Assembly: GCA_017516745.1 (NCBI GenBank)
Contig: JAFXBF010000001.1
Coordinates: 114,520 to 178,519, forward strand
Source of the DNA: Clostridia bacterium
Lineage (GTDB): Bacteria > Bacillota > Clostridia > Oscillospirales > Acutalibacteraceae
Length of the DNA: 64,000 nucleotides
Direction: 5' to 3'
The notes beneath the pieces were generated by a model. It had not been told where the DNA came from, did no database searches, and saw nothing but the letters and a program-made list of their open reading frames with translations. The first letter of the stretch is position 1; every line of letters starts with the position of its first letter. The translations under genes and the position numbers were made by a program. This document shows positions 1 to 9,053 of the stretch, piece after piece.

Positions 1-1
1 G

Positions 2-1855
2 GGGGCGCTTACCTGGTTTGTGCCCTTTGCCTTTATTACGGGCGGCTTTTTCTCGGGTCTGTCCGGCTTTATCGGCATGACCATTGCAACCCGTTCAAAC
101 GCAAGAACGGCTCAGGCGTGCAGCAACAGCCTCAACAGGGGACTCAATGTTGCCTTTTCCGCAGGCTCTGTTATGGGCTTTACTGTTGTAGGTCTTGGCC
201 TGCTTGATATTTCAATATGGTTTATTTTGCTTAAATATGTCTTTAAGCTTGAAATAGCCGATATCACCTCGGCTATGCTCACCTTCAGTATGGGTGCTTC
301 TTCAATGGCACTTTTTGCCCGTGTCGGCGGCGGTATTTTCACAAAGGCTGCCGATGTCGGCGCAGACCTTGTCGGTAAGGTAGAAGCAGGCATTCCCGAG
401 GATGACCCGAGAAACCCTGCCGTTATTGCCGATAATGTCGGCGATAATGTCGGTGACGTAGCAGGTATGGGTGCCGACCTTTATGAATCCTATGTCGGCT
501 CGATTATTTCTTCTTCCGCACTCGGTGTCGTTGCTTTCAGCGATATCAAGGCTATGGCTGTGCCGCTTCTTATTTCGGCACTCGGCGTTATTGTTTCGAT
601 TTTCTGTACTTCTCTTGTCCGCACAAAGGAAAGCACAAATCAGAGAAACCTGCTCAAGGCACTGCGCAGAGGTACAAATACGAGTGCCGTCATAATTGCT
701 GCACTCGCTTTCCCCGTAATCTGGTTTATTCTCGGTAAAGAAAATATCGGCGTTTATTTTTCAATGATTTCGGGTCTTGCCGCAGGTGTTCTTATCGGCG
801 CATCCACCGAATATTTCACCTCCGACACATATAACCCCACCAAGAAGCTGGCTCAGACCGCTTCTACGGGCTCTGCAACAATCGCAATCAGCGGTATGAG
901 CCTCGGTATGCTTTCGACATCTCTGCCGATAATCATTGTCGGTGCGTGTGTAATGATGGCCTTCGGCTTTGCAGGCGGTTTTGCAAATTCTGCTAACGGT
1001 CTTTACGGCATTTCCGTTGCTGCCGTCGGTATGCTTTCAACGCTCGGTATTACCCTTGCAACCGATGCCTACGGTCCTATTGCCGATAACGCAGGCGGTA
1101 TCGCCGAAATGACCGGAATGGATCCGAAGGTACGTGAAAGAACAGATGCTCTTGATGCTCTCGGCAACACAACAGCCGCTACAGGTAAGGGCTTTGCAAT
1201 CGGTTCAGCTGCACTTACCGCCCTTGCTCTTATTGCAAGCTATGTCGAAAAGGTCAAGGAAGTAGGCGGCGCAGATATTAAGATTGATATGAGCCTTATG
1301 AATCCCACCGTGCTTACAGGTCTGCTCATCGGTGCAGCGTTGCCGTTTATCTTTGCCGCACTTACGATGGAATCCGTCGGTAAGGCAGCAAGAAGTATTG
1401 TTGTAGAGGTCAGAAGACAGTTCAAGGAAATCAAGGGTCTGCTTGACGGTACAGGTGAGGCTGATTACGCTTCCTGTGTTGACCTTTGTGCAAAGGCAAG
1501 CCTTAAGGAAATGATACTTCCCACAATTGTTGCCGTTGCCGCACCCATAGCCGTTGGTCTTATTCTCGGCTACAACGGCGTTATAGGTATGCTTGCAGGT
1601 GCAACCGCAACAGGCTTCCTGATGGCTGTGTTTATGTCAAATGCAGGCGGTGCATGGGATAACACAAAGAAGTACATTGAAACAGGTGTTCTCGGCGGTA
1701 AGGGCAGTAACGCTCATAAGGCGGCTGTCGTAGGCGATACGGTAGGTGACCCTTTCAAAGATACCTCCGGTCCGTCTATCAATATACTTATCAAGCTTCT
1801 TTCCGTTGTCTCAATCGTCTTTGCAGGCATTGTAGTTAAATTCCATATTTTTTGA
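2..1855 (+). CDS. hppA: K+-dependent membrane-bound ion-translocating pyrophosphatase (5' end outside window)
   Basis: Hydrolyses cytoplasmic pyrophosphate and pumps H+ or Na+ across the membrane. The frame is open from base 2 with no start, so the gene enters from the left; about 617 residues are visible against roughly 670-700 for the family, leaving perhaps 50-90 residues outside. The family signature DVGADLVGK is followed by the acidic substrate-binding stretch GIPEDDPRNP and DNVGDNVGD. A second acidic cluster, GDTVGDPFKD, lies near the C terminus, and multiple hydrophobic helices span the protein. The motif GNTTAATGKG has Ala where K+-independent enzymes have Lys, which marks the K+-dependent subclass. 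H+ versus Na+ specificity cannot be settled from what I see. A terminator follows directly. Confidence 0.96.
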   Translation, partial: GALTWFVPFAFITGGFFSGLSGFIGMTIATRSNARTAQACSNSLNRGLNVAFSAGSVMGFTVVGLGLLDISIWFILLKYVFKLEIADITSAMLTFSMGASSMALFARVGGGIFTKAADVGADLVGKVEAGIPEDDPRNPAVIADNVGDNVGDVAGMGADLYESYVGSIISSSALGVVAFSDIKAMAVPLLISALGVIVSIFCTSLVRTKESTNQRNLLKALRRGTNTSAVIIAALAFPVIWFILGKENIGVYFSMISGLAAGVLIGASTEYFTSDTYNPTKKLAQTASTGSATIAISGMSLGMLSTSLPIIIVGACVMMAFGFAGGFANSANGLYGISVAAVGMLSTLGITLATDAYGPIADNAGGIAEMTGMDPKVRERTDALDALGNTTAATGKGFAIGSAALTALALIASYVEKVKEVGGADIKIDMSLMNPTVLTGLLIGAALPFIFAALTMESVGKAARSIVVEVRRQFKEIKGLLDGTGEADYASCVDLCAKASLKEMILPTIVAVAAPIAVGLILGYNGVIGMLAGATATGFLMAVFMSNAGGAWDNTKKYIETGVLGGKGSNAHKAAVVGDTVGDPFKDTSGPSINILIKLLSVVSIVFAGIVVKFHIF

Positions 1856-1871
1856 TAAATAATTAAAATAT

Positions 1872-1907
1872 AAGCGATGCAGACCAAACGGTTTGCATCG
1901 CTTTTTT
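1872..1907. terminator. Intrinsic terminator between hppA and the ABC exporter operon
   Basis: A 14-bp stem (AAGCGATGCAGACC against GGTTTGCATCGCTT, with one G-T pair) has an AAAC loop and is followed by TTTTTT on the plus strand. It ends hppA. It lies just past the stop of the convergent ABC gene and on the minus strand is followed by an A/T-rich tract, so it may work both ways. Confidence 0.85.
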
Positions 1908-1915
1908 GTGTGCGT

Positions 1916-3763
1916 TTATGCGTTCGTTTTTTCAAACTGGCTGTTGTAAAGGTTTGCGTAAAATCCGCCGAGTGCCATAAGCTCCTCGTGGTTGCCCTGC
2001 TCAACAATATCGCCGTTGTTCATACAGAGTATAAGGTCTGCGTTGCGTATTGTCGAAAGTCTGTGGGCAATAATGAAGCTTGTTCTGCCCTTCATAAGGT
2101 TATCCATAGCCTTCTGAATAAGGATTTCCGTTCTCGTGTCAACCGAGCTTGTCGCTTCGTCAAGAATGAGTATCTTCGGGTCGGCAAGTATCGCACGGGC
2201 TATTGTGAGCAGCTGCTTCTGACCCTGCGAAATGTTGGTTGTTTCCTCGTTCATCATCATCTGGTAGCCTTCGGGCAGGGTGCGTACGAAGTGGTCAACC
2301 TGAGCGGTTTTTGCGGCTTTTATAACATCTTCATCCGTCGCATCGAGTTTGCCGTAGCGGATGTTTTCCATAATCGTCCCGCTGTAAAGCCAGGTGTCCT
2401 GAAGCACCATTGCAATTTCCTGTCGCAGGTCGTGCCTGTCAAAGCAGGTAAGGTCGTGACCGTCAATAAGAATTCTGCCGTCCGTCAGCTCGTGAAAGCG
2501 CATAATCAGCTTGACCATTGTGGTTTTGCCTGCACCTGTCGGGCCGACAATTGCAATTTTCTGACCGCTTTTTACCTTTGCGGAGAAATCGTTTATAACA
2601 ATTTTGTCTGTGCCCTCGTAGCCGAATTTAACGTGGTCAAAGGTGATATTTCCTTCAATTTCAACATCGGAAAGCTTGAGCGTTGCCTTTGAGTCATCCT
2701 CTTCGGCTACTTCAAGGAATTCGAAAACTCTTTCTGCGGCTGCAGCCATTCTCTGCATTTGCGAGGAGATGTTTGCAAGCTGGTTAATCGGCTGATTGAA
2801 GGTTCTTACATACTGGATAAATGCCTGTATATCACCGATTAAAAGTGTTCCGCCTGATGCCATAACCGCACCGACTATACATACAACAACATAGCCGAGG
2901 TTGCCTATAAAGCCCATAAGCGGCATCATAAGTCCGGAAAGGAATTCTGCCTTCCTTGCGTTTTCGGCAAGCTGAACATTAAGCTCGTCAAATTCTTCGA
3001 TAGCTCTTTTTTCACCGTTGAAAGCCTTTAATACAAGGTGTCCGCCGTACATTTCCTCAATGTGTCCGTTAACCGCACCGAGGAATTTCTGCTGCTTGCG
3101 GAAATGCGGCTGGGAGAGCTTTACAACATTTCTGACTATCACCATTGATACAGGCACGGTTATAATTATAATCAGCGTCATAAGGGGACTGGTAATAAGC
3201 ATCATTGTCAGTACGCCGATAAGCGTTGTAACGCTTGTGGCAATCTGTGTTATGCATTGGGTAAGTGCGTTTTCAAGCGTATCAACGTCGTTTGTTATAC
3301 GGGAAAGCACGTCACCCTGACTCTGGCTGTGGAAAAAGCCGAGGGGAATGCGGTTGATTTTCTGCATTATCGTGTTTCTTAAATTGAAAGAAAGTCTGGT
3401 CGTAACGCCCGACATTATAAACGACTGCATATAGCTGAAGGATGCGCTGATAAGATAGAGTATAATAAGAAGTATCAGTATTTCGGCAACTCTCTCAAGG
3501 TCAATTGAACCTGTGCCTGCAAGCATACGCTCAACGCCGAACTGAACCTCGTTTGTTGCCTGCGAGAGGATTTTCGGGCCAATAACGGCGAAAAGTGAAG
3601 AGCAGGCGGCAAGGAAAACAATCAGAATAAACTTGAATTTGAACGGTGCTATAAGTTTAAGCAGCTTTTTGACTGTGCCCTTGAAATCCTTTACTTTCTC
3701 AACCGGTCTGCCGTTTCTGCCAAGCTTTTCGGGTGGGGGAGTGCGCTTTTTGTTTCTGCTCAT
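1916..3763 (-). CDS. ABC exporter half-transporter with the catalytic Walker B Glu (heterodimer partner 2)
   Basis: 615-residue fused permease-ATPase with a basic N terminus, six expected membrane helices (about residues 35-330) and a C-terminal nucleotide-binding domain. Walker A is GPTGAGKTT, Walker B ILILDEATSS has the catalytic Glu, and the switch His is present in IIAHRLST. The signature loop is ISQGQ rather than LSGGQ. The upstream neighbour has the opposite pattern, as expected for a heterodimeric exporter with one consensus and one degenerate ATP site (BmrCD/TM287-288 type). Its ATG overlaps the upstream stop by 4 bp (ATGA), with a Shine-Dalgarno GGAGGAG inside the upstream gene. The substrate, possibly drugs or lipids, is not readable. 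Confidence 0.92.
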   Translation of the reverse strand: MSRNKKRTPPPEKLGRNGRPVEKVKDFKGTVKKLLKLIAPFKFKFILIVFLAACSSLFAVIGPKILSQATNEVQFGVERMLAGTGSIDLERVAEILILLIILYLISASFSYMQSFIMSGVTTRLSFNLRNTIMQKINRIPLGFFHSQSQGDVLSRITNDVDTLENALTQCITQIATSVTTLIGVLTMMLITSPLMTLIIIITVPVSMVIVRNVVKLSQPHFRKQQKFLGAVNGHIEEMYGGHLVLKAFNGEKRAIEEFDELNVQLAENARKAEFLSGLMMPLMGFIGNLGYVVVCIVGAVMASGGTLLIGDIQAFIQYVRTFNQPINQLANISSQMQRMAAAAERVFEFLEVAEEDDSKATLKLSDVEIEGNITFDHVKFGYEGTDKIVINDFSAKVKSGQKIAIVGPTGAGKTTMVKLIMRFHELTDGRILIDGHDLTCFDRHDLRQEIAMVLQDTWLYSGTIMENIRYGKLDATDEDVIKAAKTAQVDHFVRTLPEGYQMMMNEETTNISQGQKQLLTIARAILADPKILILDEATSSVDTRTEILIQKAMDNLMKGRTSFIIAHRLSTIRNADLILCMNNGDIVEQGNHEELMALGGFYANLYNSQFEKTNA

Positions 3764-5499
3764 TCCAACTCCTCCTTTGCAAGCTGTGATTCCGCAATCT
3801 CACGGTATTGTGTACAGGTTTTCAGCAGTTCTTTGTGTGTGCCCTTGCCGACTATTCGGCCTTCGTCAAGCACAATAATCTGCTCTGCGTTCATTATCGT
3901 GCTCACACGCTGTGCAACTATCAGCACGGTTGCATCCTTCGTGTAGCCCTTGAGTGCCTTTCGCAGTGCGGCATCGGTTTTGAGGTCGAGTGCCGAAAAG
4001 CTGTCGTCAAAAATATAAACGGGTGACTTCTTGACAAGTGCTCTTGCAATTGCAAGCCTCTGCCTCTGACCGCCGCTGACGTTTGTACCGCCCTGAGAAA
4101 TTTCGGAATTTATTCCGTCGGGCATATCGGCAACAAAGCGTGCCTGTGCGGTGGTGAGTGCGGAGCTTACAGTATCCGTATCGGCGTTATTGTTGCCGAT
4201 TTTTAAGTTGCTTTCAACCGTGCCCTTGAAAAGCACACCCTTCTGCGGTACGTAGCCTATGTTTTCACGCAGGCTGTGAAGGTCGATTTTTCTTATGTCC
4301 GTGCCGTCAAAGCGGATTGTACCTTGGGTAACATCGTAAAACCTCGGAATAAGGTTTATAAGTGTTGATTTACCCGAGCCCGTTGAGCCGATAAAGGCGG
4401 TTGTCTGACCGGGCAGGGCAGTAAAGCTTATGTTTTCGAGCACGCAGTCATCGGCATCCTTGTACTTGAAGGAAACGTTCTCAAACGCAATTTCGCCTCT
4501 TGCCGAACGAATCTGCTTGGCGTTTTTGGCGTTGTTGATTGAAGGCTCCGTTGCAAGAATTGCACCCACACGGTTGACCGAAACCATTGCACGGGGAATG
4601 TTTATGAATATCATCGAAATGAACAGGAACGACATAATTACGTGCATTGCGTACTGGATGTAAGCCATCATATCGCCGATTTCAAGCGTGCTGTTGATTA
4701 TGGCCTTTGAGCCAAGCCACACAACGGCAATCTGCGTGAAATTCATAATTATAATCATAAACGGGTTGAGCAATGAAATGACACGCTGAATGAAGAGATT
4801 GGTTTTGCGAAGGTCGTTGTTTGCACCCTCAAACCTCTTTTCTTCGTGCTGCTCGTTGCCGAAAGCACGTATAACCATCATACCCGAAAGGTTTTCACGG
4901 CTGACAAGGTTGAGCCTGTCGATTAATGACTGAATTATCTTGATTTTAGGAAGTGCGGCGGAAAAGCCTATTGCAATAAGTGTCAGCAAAGCACCGACGG
5001 CAACGGCAAGAATCCAGCTCATCGATGTGCTTTTCATAAGTGCAAGCGTGATACTGCCTATACCCATAATCGGGGCAAAGCACACCATACGCACGCCGTG
5101 GCTGAGCATCTGCTGTACCTGCTGAATGTCGTTTGTTGTTCTTGTAATAAGCGAAGCCGTTGAGAATTTGTCGAATTCGGTGCTTGAAAACTGTGTTACA
5201 CGCTCAAAAACATCGTGCCTCATCCTTTGGGAAATTATGGCTGATGCCTTGGTCGAAAAGAAGTTTACACCGATTGCGGCAAACACGCACAAAAGCGCTA
5301 TGGCAAGCATTCTTAAGCCCTGCGCTATGATGAACTGCATCTGACCGTCCTGACCGTTGAGGCCTATGACGCCCTTGTCGACTATATCACTCATCATGCT
5401 TGGCAGTATCAGCTCGGACAGTGCCTGCACGATAAGGAAGATTACGCCGAGTGCCATATAACCTGCGGCATACTTGAGATAAACTATAACCTTCTTCAT
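3760..5499 (-). CDS. ABC exporter half-transporter with degenerate Walker B/H-loop (heterodimer partner 1)
   Basis: 579-residue permease-ATPase, first gene of a two-gene exporter operon. Six membrane helices occupy about the first 310 residues. Walker A is GSTGSGKST and the signature VSGGQRQ is canonical, but the residue after the Walker B Asp is Asp instead of Glu (YIFDDSFSALD) and the switch His is Gln (IVAQRVST). Its own ATP site should therefore hydrolyse poorly, while it supplies the good signature loop to the partner's site. The start ATG has a strong Shine-Dalgarno, AAAGGAGG. A TTGCAG-17-TAAAAT promoter lies upstream. Confidence 0.92.
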   Translation of the reverse strand: MKKVIVYLKYAAGYMALGVIFLIVQALSELILPSMMSDIVDKGVIGLNGQDGQMQFIIAQGLRMLAIALLCVFAAIGVNFFSTKASAIISQRMRHDVFERVTQFSSTEFDKFSTASLITRTTNDIQQVQQMLSHGVRMVCFAPIMGIGSITLALMKSTSMSWILAVAVGALLTLIAIGFSAALPKIKIIQSLIDRLNLVSRENLSGMMVIRAFGNEQHEEKRFEGANNDLRKTNLFIQRVISLLNPFMIIIMNFTQIAVVWLGSKAIINSTLEIGDMMAYIQYAMHVIMSFLFISMIFINIPRAMVSVNRVGAILATEPSINNAKNAKQIRSARGEIAFENVSFKYKDADDCVLENISFTALPGQTTAFIGSTGSGKSTLINLIPRFYDVTQGTIRFDGTDIRKIDLHSLRENIGYVPQKGVLFKGTVESNLKIGNNNADTDTVSSALTTAQARFVADMPDGINSEISQGGTNVSGGQRQRLAIARALVKKSPVYIFDDSFSALDLKTDAALRKALKGYTKDATVLIVAQRVSTIMNAEQIIVLDEGRIVGKGTHKELLKTCTQYREIAESQLAKEELE

Positions 5500-5541
5500 T
5501 TGTCCTCCTTTATTCTATTTGAGCAAAATTATACAAATAAC

Positions 5542-5570
5542 ATTTTAATATAAATATCGGTTATCTGCAA
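5542..5570 (-). promoter_or_regulatory. Promoter of the ABC exporter operon
   Basis: Minus-strand -35 TTGCAG (5565-5570) and -10 TAAAAT (5542-5547) are 17 bp apart, about 45 bp from the start codon. The rest of the divergent gap (5571-5724) is A/T-rich with only a small CACTTTAGTG palindrome; I see no SAM or cobalamin riboswitch there. Confidence 0.6.
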
Positions 5571-5724
5571 TGCATAATTGTAAATAATTTGTAAACTAAA
5601 AGTATAAATAATCGCAACACTTTAGTGTATTATCACTTTACCGCAGCAAAGTATACATATTTTGTGCTTTAAAGCGGCTTATATTTTACCGAATGACGAA
5701 AGTGACAAAAACAGAAAATTTTGT

Positions 5725-5753
5725 TTGCATATCTCAAATGATTGTGTTATATT
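5725..5753 (+). promoter_or_regulatory. Promoter of metF and probably the metF-his gene run
   Basis: -35 TTGCAT (5725-5730) and -10 TATATT (5748-5753) have a 17-bp spacer with an extended TG one base before the -10. A TATAAT also sits at 5753-5758, but no -35 is well spaced for it. Confidence 0.55.
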
Positions 5754-5790
5754 ATAATATATTTATTATTTAATGGGGCGGTGTTTTTAC

Positions 5791-6648
5791 GTGAAGGTAG
5801 CCGAAATTCTGGGTAACGGTAGGGTCAATGTTTCCTGCGAGCTTTTTCCTCCCAAAGTGTGGGATAAGCTTTCGGGTGCAAAACAGGTTGTGCGTGAAAT
5901 TGCCGCACTCAAGCCTTCGTTTATGAGCGTTACCTACGGTGCAGGCGGCGGCACAAGCGAATACACCGTCGATTTGAGCCGTGAGGTAGAGGACTGCGGT
6001 GTAACAGCCCTTGCACACCTTACCTGTCTTTCGACCGGCGAAGAAAAACTGCTTTCAATTATTGAAAGCCTCAAGGCACATAAAATTGAAAACATCCTCG
6101 CATTAAGAGGCGATAAGGGTGAGCTTTCCGTGCCCGGTGCCTTTGCCCACGCAAGCGACCTCATTTCGCTGATTAAGCAGCACGGCGATTTCTGCATAGG
6201 CGGCGCCTGCTATCCCGAGTGCCACCCCGAATCATCGAGCCTTGCCTCAGACCTTGACGGCCTTAAGATAAAGGCGGAAAGCGGCTGTGAGTTTTTTACC
6301 ACGCAGATGTTTTTTGACAACAATGTGTTTTATAAATTTATGTACCGCCTTCTGGCGGCGGGTATTACCGTGCCCGTTGTTGCAGGTATTATGCCTGTCA
6401 CAAACAGCGCCCAGCTTGACAGAATTATTTCTCTTTCGGGCTCGGGTATTCCGCTTCGCTTCAGAGCAATTGCGGATAAGTTTGCAAATGACCCTGCCGC
6501 TATGAAGCAGGCAGGCATAGCTTACGCTACCGACCAGATTATTGACCTTATAGCAAGCGGTGTCAATAACATACATATTTACACTATGAATAAGCCCGAT
6601 GTGGCTGAAAGTATTATGACAAATCTCTCTGACATTATCGGAAAGTGA
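5791..6648 (+). CDS. metF: Methylenetetrahydrofolate reductase
   Basis: Reduces 5,10-methylene-THF to 5-methyl-THF, the methyl donor for the MetH encoded next. About 285 residues, the normal length of the bacterial TIM-barrel flavoenzyme. The start of the fold carries CELFPPK with the catalytic Glu; SVTYGAGG, LALRGD and FFTTQMFFD follow in family order. I chose GTG at 5791 because GGGGCGGTG lies at Shine-Dalgarno distance; the in-frame ATG at 5773 has none. It ends 11 bp before metH, so the two are cotranscribed. It has no zinc-finger or FAD-partner neighbour of the acetogen type. Confidence 0.95.
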   Translation: MKVAEILGNGRVNVSCELFPPKVWDKLSGAKQVVREIAALKPSFMSVTYGAGGGTSEYTVDLSREVEDCGVTALAHLTCLSTGEEKLLSIIESLKAHKIENILALRGDKGELSVPGAFAHASDLISLIKQHGDFCIGGACYPECHPESSSLASDLDGLKIKAESGCEFFTTQMFFDNNVFYKFMYRLLAAGITVPVVAGIMPVTNSAQLDRIISLSGSGIPLRFRAIADKFANDPAAMKQAGIAYATDQIIDLIASGVNNIHIYTMNKPDVAESIMTNLSDIIGK

Positions 6649-6659
6649 GGAAACGGCCA

Positions 6660-9053
6660 ATGAAGTTCAGCGAAGTTTTCGGCAAAAAGCTTCTTTTCTG
6701 CGACGGTGCCATGGGCACTATGCTGCAGTCGCTTGGTCTGCCCGTGGGTAAGAGGGCGGATTACTGGAGCATCGAACAGCCCGAAAAAGTCAAAGGCGTA
6801 CACCTTGCCTATCTTGAGGCAGGCTGCAATATAATAACCGCAAACACATTTTCTGCCGCAGTCGGCGGTGATTACTCTACAGAAGAAATTGCAAAAAGCG
6901 GTGTGAGAATTGCAAAGGAAGCTGTTGCACAAAGCGGTAAGGAGGCACTTGTTGCTTTGGATATGACGGCTACGGGTGAGCTTCTTGAGCCTCTGGGCGA
7001 GCTCACTTTTGATAAGGCTTATGAAGGCTTTGCAAAGGCAGTTAAAGCAGGCGAAGCGGCAGGTGCGGATTTTGTGCTTGTCGAAACAATGACCGATACT
7101 GCCGAAATCAAAGCCGCCGTATTGGCGGTAAAAGAAAATTCCTCTCTGCCCGTTGTGGTTACATTTACGGTTGACGAAAACGGCAGGCTGATGACGGGTG
7201 CGGATATTGTTACTGCCGCCGCGCTTATCGAAAGCCTCGGCGCTGACGGCGTTGGTATCAACTGCGGCTTCGGCCCCGATAAAATGCTGGAGTTTGCACC
7301 TGAGCTTTTAAGCTTTACCAAGCTTCCCGTACTCATAAATTCAAATGCAGGTATGCCGGTTGTTATTGACGGAGTTGCAAGCTACGATGTAAAACCCGAT
7401 TCATTTGCCGCAAGCGCAAAAAAATTAGTCGAAATGGGCTGCTCTGCTGTCGGCGGCTGCTGCGGCACAACACCTGCACACCTTGAAGCGGTTGTGAATC
7501 TTTGCAAGGATATATCGCTTAACAGACCCGATGTTTCGGGCAGAAAGAGCTTTGTTTCCTCCCGTGCAAAAACCGTATTCTTTAACGATAAAACCGTGCT
7601 CATAGGTGAGCGTATAAACCCCACGGGTAAGCCCAAACTCAAAGCTGCACTAAAAGAAAACAACCTCGAGTATCTCTGTACCGAGGCTGTCAACCAGGAA
7701 AATGCAGGTGCCGATATTCTCGATGTCAATGTCGGCATATCCGAAATCGACGAGGTGAGAGTGCTTGAGGCGGCGGTTAAAAAGGTTTCACAGGTAACCG
7801 ATTTACCCTTGCAGATAGATACTTCAAATACAGCCGCTCTCGAAAAAGCACTTCGTGCCTATGTCGGCAAGCCCCTTATAAATTCCGTAAACGGCTCGGA
7901 AGAATCGCTCAACACCGTTCTTCCTCTTGCAGCTAAATACGGTGCTATGGTTGTAGGACTTACTCTTGATGAAAAGGGTATTCCCGAAACAGCCGAGGGC
8001 AGAATCCAAATTGCAAAGCGTATAATAAGCCGTGCGGCTGAATACGGAATAGATAAGTCCGATATAATTATCGACCCTCTTACAATGACAATAAGCACAA
8101 GCGATGTCGGCGCATTACCGACACTTGATTCGCTCCAATATATTAAAAACACACTCGGTGTCCATACCGTGCTCGGTGTTTCCAATATCTCCTTCGGTCT
8201 GCCGAACAGAGAAAAAATCAACTCCGCTTTCTTTACCCTCGCAATGCAGAAGGGCTTGAGCGCAGGCATAGTTAATCCGCTGAATGCGGCTATGATGGAT
8301 GCGTATTATTCATACAATGCGCTTTACGCTTACGACAAGGGCTGTCTTGAATATATCGCCAACAATCCCGTCAACAGTGTTCAGGCAGATGCAAAGCCTG
8401 TTCAGAAAGCAACAGCTCAGACTTCAGACGACCTGAAAACAGCAGTTATCAAGGGAATGAGCGAAAAAGCGGCGGAGGAAACAGAAAAACTTCTGAATGA
8501 AAAGAAGCCCGTTGAAATTATCGACGGCTATCTGATACCTGCACTTGATGAGGTTGGCCTGCAGTTTGAAAATAAACGCCTCTTTCTTCCTCAGCTTCTG
8601 CTTGCCGCATCTGCGGCTTCTGCGGCGTTTGATGTTATCAAAAAACATCTCTCGGCAGAAGGCACAACGCAACAAAAAGGCAAAATCATACTCGCCACTG
8701 TTAAGGGCGATATTCACGATATCGGCAAAAACATAGTTAAAGTTTTGCTTGAAAACTACGGCTATGAAATAATTGACCTTGGCAGAGATGTTCCTGCCGA
8801 AGAAATAGTAAAATCGGCAAAAGAAAACGGCGTTACGCTTGTCGGTTTAAGTGCGCTGATGACAACTACAGTGCCTAATATGGCTGAAACTATTGAGCTA
8901 CTGCGCAAAGAGCACGACTGCATGGTTATGGTCGGCGGTGCAGTGCTCACCCAAGAATATTCCGAGCAGATAGGTGCAGATTTTTATTGTAAAGACGCAA
9001 TGGCATCCGTAAGATGCGCAGAAAAACTTTTTGAGGAGGGTTACCTAAAATGA
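6660..9053 (+). CDS. metH: Cobalamin-dependent methionine synthase lacking the reactivation domain
   Basis: Transfers the methyl group of methyl-THF to homocysteine through cobalamin. About 797 residues against about 1,200 for E. coli MetH. Domains in order: homocysteine-binding barrel (1-300) with zinc cysteines in GINCG and GGCCG; pterin-binding barrel (about 315-560, GERINPTGK); cobalamin cap (about 590-670); Rossmann cobalamin domain with the cobalt-ligand His in GDIHDIGKN (about 680-797). The C-terminal AdoMet/activation domain is absent, as in many Clostridia where a separate activation protein serves; none is encoded here. ATG 6660 follows a TGAGGA Shine-Dalgarno 11 bp after metF. The stop overlaps the next gene by 4 bp. 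Confidence 0.96.
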   Translation: MKFSEVFGKKLLFCDGAMGTMLQSLGLPVGKRADYWSIEQPEKVKGVHLAYLEAGCNIITANTFSAAVGGDYSTEEIAKSGVRIAKEAVAQSGKEALVALDMTATGELLEPLGELTFDKAYEGFAKAVKAGEAAGADFVLVETMTDTAEIKAAVLAVKENSSLPVVVTFTVDENGRLMTGADIVTAAALIESLGADGVGINCGFGPDKMLEFAPELLSFTKLPVLINSNAGMPVVIDGVASYDVKPDSFAASAKKLVEMGCSAVGGCCGTTPAHLEAVVNLCKDISLNRPDVSGRKSFVSSRAKTVFFNDKTVLIGERINPTGKPKLKAALKENNLEYLCTEAVNQENAGADILDVNVGISEIDEVRVLEAAVKKVSQVTDLPLQIDTSNTAALEKALRAYVGKPLINSVNGSEESLNTVLPLAAKYGAMVVGLTLDEKGIPETAEGRIQIAKRIISRAAEYGIDKSDIIIDPLTMTISTSDVGALPTLDSLQYIKNTLGVHTVLGVSNISFGLPNREKINSAFFTLAMQKGLSAGIVNPLNAAMMDAYYSYNALYAYDKGCLEYIANNPVNSVQADAKPVQKATAQTSDDLKTAVIKGMSEKAAEETEKLLNEKKPVEIIDGYLIPALDEVGLQFENKRLFLPQLLLAASAASAAFDVIKKHLSAEGTTQQKGKIILATVKGDIHDIGKNIVKVLLENYGYEIIDLGRDVPAEEIVKSAKENGVTLVGLSALMTTTVPNMAETIELLRKEHDCMVMVGGAVLTQEYSEQIGADFYCKDAMASVRCAEKLFEEGYLK

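Noticed and set aside
1877-2692. A 271-codon open frame on the plus strand opposite the ABC exporter gene
   Set aside because: It lies wholly antisense to a gene with clear Walker and signature motifs, has no Shine-Dalgarno, and its translation is Cys/Val/His-rich with no domain. Similar long antisense frames elsewhere in the window were dropped for the same reason.
5571-5724. SAM or cobalamin riboswitch before metF-metH
   Set aside because: No S-box core, no B12-box and no leader terminator can be found; the metF promoter is only about 40 bp from the start codon.
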